Source: an uncultured Bacilli bacterium (GTDB taxonomy: Bacteria > Bacillota_I > Bacilli_A > ML615J-28 > CAG-313). Taken from it: DNA of 5,424 nt. Positions 1-3,748 of the stretch are shown piece after piece; position 1 is the stretch's first letter; each line of letters begins with the position of its first letter. A program made the position numbers and the translations under genes. The notes below the pieces were generated by a model that saw nothing but the letters and a program-made list of their open reading frames with translations, was not told where the DNA came from and did no database searches. The stretch lies in the NCBI GenBank assembly GCA_947627685.1, contig CANQWZ010000086.1, positions 1-5,424 on the forward strand, written 5' to 3'.

Positions 1-409
1 CGCCTTCTTCACAACAATAACCATCGATACCAAAGCCAATACCATTGATGAATTTTTTCTTAATACCTTTTACTTCAACAGTTGGTAAGTTATCAAGATA
101 AGGATTTAGTAAAATTTTTTTAGTATCTTCATCTTCTTTAACATCATTAAAGAAATCATTACCCGTACCTGTTGGTATTAAATATACGGAATTTACAATT
201 TTTTGGTCTACCGCATTTATTAAATAATTAATAGTACCATCGCCACCTAAAATAGTTACCGTATCATCAATGGCTAAATTTTCAAAGAATTCCTTATAGT
301 CTAAAGTAGTAACATCTTTAATTAGACAATGAGGATTCTCGTAAAAAGTTTTAAGAATCTCATCTTTGTTTGGATTTTTTGTTAATGAATTATACAATAC
401 GTATTCCAT
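1..409 (-). CDS. Diacylglycerol kinase family lipid kinase, N-terminal part (runs off the window)
   Basis: Reading from the ATG at 409 gives 136 codons without a stop before the window edge. The translation carries the DAGK catalytic signature: GGDGT at residues 55-59 (nucleotide-binding loop), a PTGTGNDF segment at 79-86, and NGIGFGIDG at 122-130, all in the usual order for the DgkB/YegS/BmrU-type family. These enzymes phosphorylate diacylglycerol or related lipids with ATP at the inner face of the membrane, usually for phospholipid recycling. Family members are about 290-310 residues, so roughly the second half is missing here. The start is supported by an AGAGG ribosome site at 417-421, seven bases upstream of the ATG. 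A consensus promoter lies about 50 bases upstream, so the gene is probably the first of its transcript. Family assignment is firm; the exact lipid substrate cannot be told. Confidence 0.9.
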   Translation of the reverse strand, partial: MEYVLYNSLTKNPNKDEILKTFYENPHCLIKDVTTLDYKEFFENLAIDDTVTILGGDGTINYLINAVDQKIVNSVYLIPTGTGNDFFNDVKEDEDTKKILLNPYLDNLPTVEVKGIKKKFINGIGFGIDGYCCEEG

Positions 410-439
410 TTTTATTCCTCTTTTCTTTTTTAAAATTTC

Positions 440-454
440 TCTTCTACTAGAAGA
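440..454. promoter_or_regulatory. 15-bp perfect palindrome at the expected transcription start of the lipid kinase
   Basis: TCTTCTA-C-TAGAAGA is an odd palindrome with 7-bp arms and one central base. It begins three bases downstream of the -10 box (457-462) and so covers the predicted +1 position. That location suits a repressor operator. As RNA it could only form a small hairpin with a 3-5 base loop at the very 5' end of the leader, which might instead protect the transcript. Seen in the sequence; the function is inferred. Confidence 0.35.
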
Positions 455-456
455 TA

Positions 457-485
457 ATTATACCATTTTTGTTGAAAGATGTCAA
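457..485 (-). promoter_or_regulatory. Consensus sigma-A promoter of the lipid kinase gene
   Basis: On the minus strand the -35 box is TTGACA (485-480) and the -10 box is TATAAT (462-457), separated by exactly 17 bases. The -10 is also preceded by TGG, giving an extended -10. All twelve hexamer bases match the consensus. Transcription should start near 450, leaving a leader of about 40 bases before the ATG at 409. Confidence 0.85.
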
Positions 486-507
486 AATATTTGTTATTTT
501 GGTCTTA

Positions 508-551
508 ATAAAAAAGCATGCTTATAATAACTATTTATTATAGGCATACTT
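508..551 (-). terminator. Intrinsic terminator after the HNH nuclease gene
   Basis: The arms 514-530 and 535-551 form a 17-position stem with a 4-base loop (531-534). On the minus strand there is one C-A mismatch and one G-U pair. The stem starts about 10 bases after the TAA at 561-563 and is followed on the minus strand by a T-rich run (515-508). It closes the HNH gene before the lipid kinase promoter. Confidence 0.8.
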
Positions 552-560
552 TCTTTGTAT

Positions 561-1505
561 TTAATTTATCTTTTTTATATAATTACATCTAGGATAGTTA
601 ACGCATCCATAAAATTCACCATACTTACCCTTTTTTAATTTTAAGAAAGCACCACATTTAGGGCATGTTAAAACATTAGGATTATCTATTTTATTAACTG
701 CTTCTACAATATCACTTTTTTGCATATTGCAACGTTTACACAAAGTTTGTAAATTATCAAAGGTTGTTTTTCCGCCTTTAGCAATAGGTATTATATGATC
801 AATTTCAAAAGGTCCTACACTTGTGCCACATTTTCTACACCGATAATTATCCCTTTTATATATTTGAAAACGTAATTTATTAGATACTTTACCTCTTTCG
901 ACTCTAGCAATAGCATTCCAAATATTAGCATTATTATATCGATCACCTGTCTTATCACTTAAGTCAAATAGTATTTTTTCAATTTGCATTTGATTAAATT
1001 TTTGTACTTTTGCGACAAGAGGACGATTACGAATATTAGTTTGAATGATTTTTACAGTAATATAAAAGAAACATTTAGGCTTTAATAAAACTTGTTTTAG
1101 TTTTTTATCAATGCTTTTTTTGATTAAAAAAGGAATTTTTATTTTAAAATCAACATCTAAATCATAATTTTTTGGAAGCTCTTTTATATCTTGATTATAA
1201 AGAGGAAAAGCATTGGAATTATCTAAGGCCATCTTCATAACTTCTTTTACTTTTTTCCTATCATAAATTAGCTGATATATTAAATAGTCACATGGGGATA
1301 TATCTTTGAAAAAAGCTTCATTATCATAGGATTTTTCATAATAAAAGTCATTAAAAGAATAAAAATGATATTTATTGTTGATAAAATTAATTTCTTTTAA
1401 ATATTTGCTATGACTAATAACGCTTTTTTCATATTTTTTAACTAAAATTGCTAAAACAGTTATTAATAAAGCTATAATTAAAACGATTATTAAAAATATT
1501 TTCAT
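561..1505 (-). CDS. Membrane-anchored HNH endonuclease with C-terminal topoisomerase-type zinc ribbon
   Basis: The product is 314 residues. Residues ~3-22 form one strongly hydrophobic helix followed by Lys-Lys, so the protein is probably tethered to the membrane with its bulk in the cytoplasm. A middle region (~40-205) has no motif I recognise. The HNH fold spans ~211-265: zinc cysteines C223/C226 and C256/C259, the D236-H237 pair with H237 as general base, N251, and N260 in the third motif position (an HNN variant). A second zinc site follows, C281/C284 and C301/C307, resembling the C4 zinc finger of topoisomerase I, which would bind nucleic acid. An ATG at 1517 would add four residues but lacks a ribosome site; GGAG at 1512-1515 sits six bases before the ATG at 1505, so I choose 1505. 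The gene has its own promoter and terminator. It is likely a restriction-type or DNA-processing nuclease; the target is unknown. Confidence 0.85.
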   Translation of the reverse strand: MKIFLIIVLIIALLITVLAILVKKYEKSVISHSKYLKEINFINNKYHFYSFNDFYYEKSYDNEAFFKDISPCDYLIYQLIYDRKKVKEVMKMALDNSNAFPLYNQDIKELPKNYDLDVDFKIKIPFLIKKSIDKKLKQVLLKPKCFFYITVKIIQTNIRNRPLVAKVQKFNQMQIEKILFDLSDKTGDRYNNANIWNAIARVERGKVSNKLRFQIYKRDNYRCRKCGTSVGPFEIDHIIPIAKGGKTTFDNLQTLCKRCNMQKSDIVEAVNKIDNPNVLTCPKCGAFLKLKKGKYGEFYGCVNYPRCNYIKKIN

Positions 1506-1511
1506 ATTATT

Positions 1512-1515
1512 CTCC
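1512..1515 (-). promoter_or_regulatory. Ribosome binding site that sets the HNH nuclease start
   Basis: GGAG on the minus strand lies six bases upstream of the ATG at 1505-1503 and inside the longer possible reading frame that begins at 1517. Upstream of 1517 there is only A/T sequence with no purine-rich ribosome site. This makes 1505 the better start and the four extra N-terminal residues unlikely. Confidence 0.75.
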
Positions 1516-1551
1516 ATATTATAATTTTAATAATTTTTAACTTGTGTAAAG

Positions 1552-1560
1552 ATTATATCA
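1552..1560 (-). promoter_or_regulatory. Extended -10 promoter of the HNH nuclease gene
   Basis: The minus strand reads TGA-TATAAT (1560-1552), an extended -10 element. No good -35 stands at 17 bases; the hexamer there is about TTATTT, and a better TTGTTA lies 20 bases away. The TGn element can compensate for a poor -35. Transcription would start near 1545, giving a leader of about 40 bases. Confidence 0.6.
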
Positions 1561-1635
1561 TATTTTTTAGATTAAAATAACAAAATAGCAAAATATATCC
1601 CTTTATTTAAGTAAAAAATTAAGCCATATCTTACT

Positions 1636-1674
1636 AAAAAAGGGAAAATATTGTTTATCAAAAAACAATATTTT
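1636..1674 (-). terminator. Hairpin terminator after the ATPase-TOPRIM operon
   Basis: The arms 1663-1674 and 1645-1656 form a perfect 12-bp stem with a 6-base loop. The stem is almost wholly A-T, with a single G-C pair. On the minus strand it is followed by CCC and then six T (1641-1636), so the T-run is separated from the stem by three C. It begins six bases after the ancestral TAA at 1682-1680, as expected for the end of the operon. The low GC and the CCC gap make its strength uncertain. Confidence 0.6.
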
Positions 1675-1679
1675 TTATC

Positions 1680-1924
1680 TTATTTACAAAAATATTTTTT
1701 AACATCTTTTTTTATTTTTGTTAAAATTTCATTGTTATAATCAATAACTAAAAGTGGAAAAGTACTAAGTACATAAAGTTTATTAGCATTATTTTTTAAT
1801 TCTATTTGTTTTTTAAAACTTCATCATAATTTATATCTTTATTATTAGAATTAGTTATTATTTGGGCTTTAATATAATTTTGTAAGATTATTAACTCTAA
1901 AATTTCATAAGTGATTTTATTTTT
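1680..1924 (-). pseudogene. Detached C-terminal part of the TOPRIM-like gene (nonsense plus frameshift)
   Basis: Reading on past the TAA at 1927-1925 in the same frame gives 39 sensible codons beginning KNKITYEILELI. The frame then meets TAG at 1804-1802. Shifting back one base at the A6 run (1814-1809) opens a second stretch of 42 codons starting QIELKNNANK, containing VLSTFPLLVIDY, and ending at TAA 1682-1680. Joined to the upstream 163 residues this makes a protein of about 245 residues. From memory, intact relatives of this TOPRIM family also end with an ITYE-like helix followed by a LSxFPxxxxDY-like segment, which supports a once-continuous gene. The two lesions are a T-for-A type nonsense change in a T5A7 tract (1931-1920) and a one-base loss in an A run. 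Genuine decay is likely, but both sites are homopolymers, so sequencing error or recoding is possible. Confidence 0.75.
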
Positions 1925-2416
1925 TTAAAAAGCCATTTCCAAATTTACTAATTTTTTATATTCATCACCATTTTTTAATGGTAAGTCAATTGTTCGATTA
2001 TTATAATTGTTATCTGGAAGTTCTTTTAAATGATAAATAGCTTCTACCATTGGATTATTAATATAAATTTTACCATTTTCAGTTTCATTTGCAAATACTC
2101 TTAAAATATCTTTTATCGTTTCATCAGAATATTTTTGATAATGAGGTTCAAAATCAAAAATTAGATATATGGCGGAAAAAATATTTTTTGATAATTTTTC
2201 ACTTTGAATTTTTAAGCCTTTATTGAATCTTAAATATTGTACAATATCATCATAATCGCCATTAATATATTTCTCATATAGTTCATATATCGGATTTTCA
2301 AAAACAATTATTTCGCAATCAGCATCTATTAAGTTTAATAATCCATGATTTTTATCTTCTAAAATCCTTTTTTCTTCAACTTCTCCTTCTACTATAAATA
2401 AAACTTTACGAGTCAA
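1925..2416 (-). CDS. TOPRIM-like (RloB/DUF4435-type) effector partner of the ATPase, truncated by a premature stop
   Basis: The frame encodes 163 residues. Near the N-terminus, a beta-strand leads into VEGEVEE (9-15), which fits TOPRIM motif I with its catalytic glutamate. Residues 82-90 hold a strand ending in FDFE, with D88 and E90 in place of the DxD motif. NNPMVEA at 120-126 resembles the SNP-x-x-E segment of RloB-like proteins. TOPRIM proteins beside AAA_15 ATPases act as nucleases or toxins in OLD, PARIS and related phage-defence systems. The start must be TTG: reading upstream in frame gives AAT, GGG, AAG and then TAG at 2428-2426, with no other start codon, and AAGG stands five bases before the TTG. 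It overlaps the ATPase gene by 11 bases, so translation is probably coupled. The catalytic motifs are present, but the conserved C-terminal third (1924-1680) is cut off, so activity is doubtful. Family assignment rests on motifs and context only. Confidence 0.7.
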   Translation of the reverse strand: MTRKVLFIVEGEVEEKRILEDKNHGLLNLIDADCEIIVFENPIYELYEKYINGDYDDIVQYLRFNKGLKIQSEKLSKNIFSAIYLIFDFEPHYQKYSDETIKDILRVFANETENGKIYINNPMVEAIYHLKELPDNNYNNRTIDLPLKNGDEYKKLVNLEMAF

Positions 2417-3515
2417 ATTCCCCTTCTAACATCATTTTCTCGAGATTATGACCCAATCTAATCGTTTTATTAGTGCTATCAGCAAAACTTTTCAATTTGC
2501 CATCTTTTAAGATAGCATAGCAATCAGGTCTCATTAATTCATTATCTATTAAATAGGTATTATGCGAAGTAAGTATGGATTGGAAATTTTCTTTTCCATT
2601 TATTTCTTTTAAAATTTTAGTTGCTAATTCATAATGATAAAAAGCATCAAATTCGTCAAGATATATGAAAGATATTTTGTTTTCGGCAATTTTATTCATC
2701 CAGTAAAAAAATAACAATAACGTAATAGTACCAGTTGATGCAATGCTATCAAAACGGGCAATACCCTTTTTAAATTTTACCCCTACAACCTTTTTCCCAA
2801 ACTCTACTCCCATTTCACACAAATCATAATTTTGACCACAATCTATTAAAAAATCATTAAATTTATCAATTAAATGATTATTGATAATAAAGTCATTTAA
2901 ATTTTCACCATTGGCCATAACACCCATAAATTCATTGCTTTTAAGGGATCTAAACCATAACATATTATTAACAAAATTCATCATTAAATAAAGAGGATTA
3001 TTACTTGACCAATAAATAGTATTGTTATATAAAAATTTTAGAGCTGACATTTCTTTATTAGTTCTTTTACTTAGATCAATGGTAGTAGCTTCTTCAATAG
3101 CATTGTCAAACTCTCCAGTTACATAATTAAAAGCAAACCAAAGCTTTTCATTGACAAATAATTCTTCATAAACGAGTTGTGCATGGGCATTCTTTTTATA
3201 AAAATATTTGATTTCTTTATTTTTAAATAAAAATTCATAAGTAAATTCGGCATTTTCTTCGATTGAATCACCACAAGTATAATAATCGTATAATAAATTT
3301 TCATGATAATTATCAGTCAAATGTCTAGTAATATCCATTATAGCAGCACCAAGATTGCTTTTACCGGAATTGTTTTTACCATATATTAATAATTTGTTAA
3401 TTAGGCCATTTTTAATTAATTCTTCATTAAATGTATAATCTCTTACTTTTGTAAAATCTAGTACTAATAATTCTTTAAAATTTTTAAAATTTTTTACAGT
3501 GAATTTTTTTATCAT
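2406..3515 (-). CDS. ABC-class AAA ATPase (AAA_15/AAA_21, OLD/RloA-like)
   Basis: The product is 369 residues and looks complete. It opens with the typical IKKFTVKNFKNF strand pair, followed by the Walker A loop GKNNSGKS (46-53). Residues 258-268 (IASTGTITLLL) form the ABC signature helix; Walker B is FIYLDEFD (283-290) with D287 and catalytic E288, and H318 in LTSHNT is the switch histidine. The C-terminus (NLEKMMLEGEF) is the usual ending of this family. The ~75-250 insert should form the helical/coiled arm. Such ATPases dimerise and sense infection or DNA ends for a partner nuclease, here the overlapping TOPRIM gene. An ATG at 3542 would add nine residues but falls at the predicted transcription start; the ATG at 3515 has GGAG eight bases upstream and is chosen. 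No broken motif is seen. Function in defence is inferred from family and neighbour. Confidence 0.88.
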   Translation of the reverse strand: MIKKFTVKNFKNFKELLVLDFTKVRDYTFNEELIKNGLINKLLIYGKNNSGKSNLGAAIMDITRHLTDNYHENLLYDYYTCGDSIEENAEFTYEFLFKNKEIKYFYKKNAHAQLVYEELFVNEKLWFAFNYVTGEFDNAIEEATTIDLSKRTNKEMSALKFLYNNTIYWSSNNPLYLMMNFVNNMLWFRSLKSNEFMGVMANGENLNDFIINNHLIDKFNDFLIDCGQNYDLCEMGVEFGKKVVGVKFKKGIARFDSIASTGTITLLLFFYWMNKIAENKISFIYLDEFDAFYHYELATKILKEINGKENFQSILTSHNTYLIDNELMRPDCYAILKDGKLKSFADSTNKTIRLGHNLEKMMLEGEFDS

Positions 3516-3523
3516 AATTTTTT

Positions 3524-3527
3524 CTCC
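3524..3527 (-). promoter_or_regulatory. Ribosome binding site that sets the ATPase start
   Basis: GGAG on the minus strand lies eight bases before the ATG at 3515-3513. The alternative ATG at 3542 would be at or upstream of the transcript's 5' end predicted from the promoter at 3547-3575, so it cannot be used from that promoter. Confidence 0.75.
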
Positions 3528-3546
3528 ATTTGTTTTATACATCTAT

Positions 3547-3575
3547 ATTATACTCCTTTTGTATTTTTTTTACAA
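3547..3575 (-). promoter_or_regulatory. Promoter of the ATPase-TOPRIM operon
   Basis: The -35 box is TTGTAA (3575-3570) and the -10 box is TATAAT (3552-3547), with a 17-base spacer. Transcription should begin near 3540, leaving about 25 bases of leader. The promoter-proximal spacer holds most of an A8 tract (3571-3564), whose length changes would alter the -35/-10 spacing. Candidate operator half-sites overlap the -35 box. Confidence 0.75.
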
Positions 3576-3634
3576 TTAAAATGTAATTTTTTTACACATA
3601 TTATTTTATGCTCATTATTTGTAAAATATACAAA
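3559..3634. promoter_or_regulatory. Candidate operator array: 11-bp-phased TGTA/TACA half-sites over the ATPase promoter
   Basis: On the plus strand TGTA (3560-3563), TACA (3571-3574), TGTA (3582-3585) and TACA (3593-3596) occur at exactly 11-base steps. They form two inverted repeats, TTGTA-N7-TACAA (3559-3575) and TGTAA-N5-TTACA (3582-3596). A third and better one, TTTGTA-N5-TACAAA, lies at 3618-3634. The first overlaps the -35 box and spacer. Same-face spacing along the helix suits cooperative binding of a dimeric repressor. No regulator gene is in the window, and AT-rich DNA produces such words easily, so the role is inferred. Confidence 0.4.
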
Positions 3635-3674
3635 AAGGTTCAAATAATTTTATAATCCCAATTTTATTCATAAT

Positions 3675-3709
3675 AAAAAGACAATAACATACTGTATTAT
3701 TGTCTTTTT
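3675..3709 (-). terminator. Terminator after the beta-helix protein gene
   Basis: The arms 3675-3687 and 3697-3709 form a perfect 13-bp stem with a 9-base loop. The hairpin stands about 40 bases after the TAA at 3751-3749. T-runs follow the stem on both strands (seven T at 3705-3711 on the plus strand; five T then ATTAT on the minus strand), so it could stop transcription in either direction. Only the minus strand has a gene leading into it. Confidence 0.8.
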
Positions 3710-3748
3710 TTATATGCTATTTTAATATCACATATTATAGGTAATTGA

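Noticed and set aside
1506..1517. Four-codon N-terminal extension of the HNH nuclease from the ATG at 1517
   Set aside because: The GGAG ribosome site lies within this extension and serves the ATG at 1505; there is no ribosome site before 1517.
1925..1927. TAA read as a sense codon in the TOPRIM gene
   Set aside because: All other genes here end at TAA in sensible places, so reassignment of this stop codon is not supported.
3119..3304. Minus-strand open frame of 61 codons inside the ATPase gene
   Set aside because: It is an out-of-frame reading of the ATPase coding sequence, rich in Lys/Ile from AT bias, without a start signal.
3516..3542. Nine-codon N-terminal extension of the ATPase from the ATG at 3542
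   Set aside because: It would begin at the predicted transcription start, and GGAG within it serves the ATG at 3515, where the family's usual N-terminus begins.
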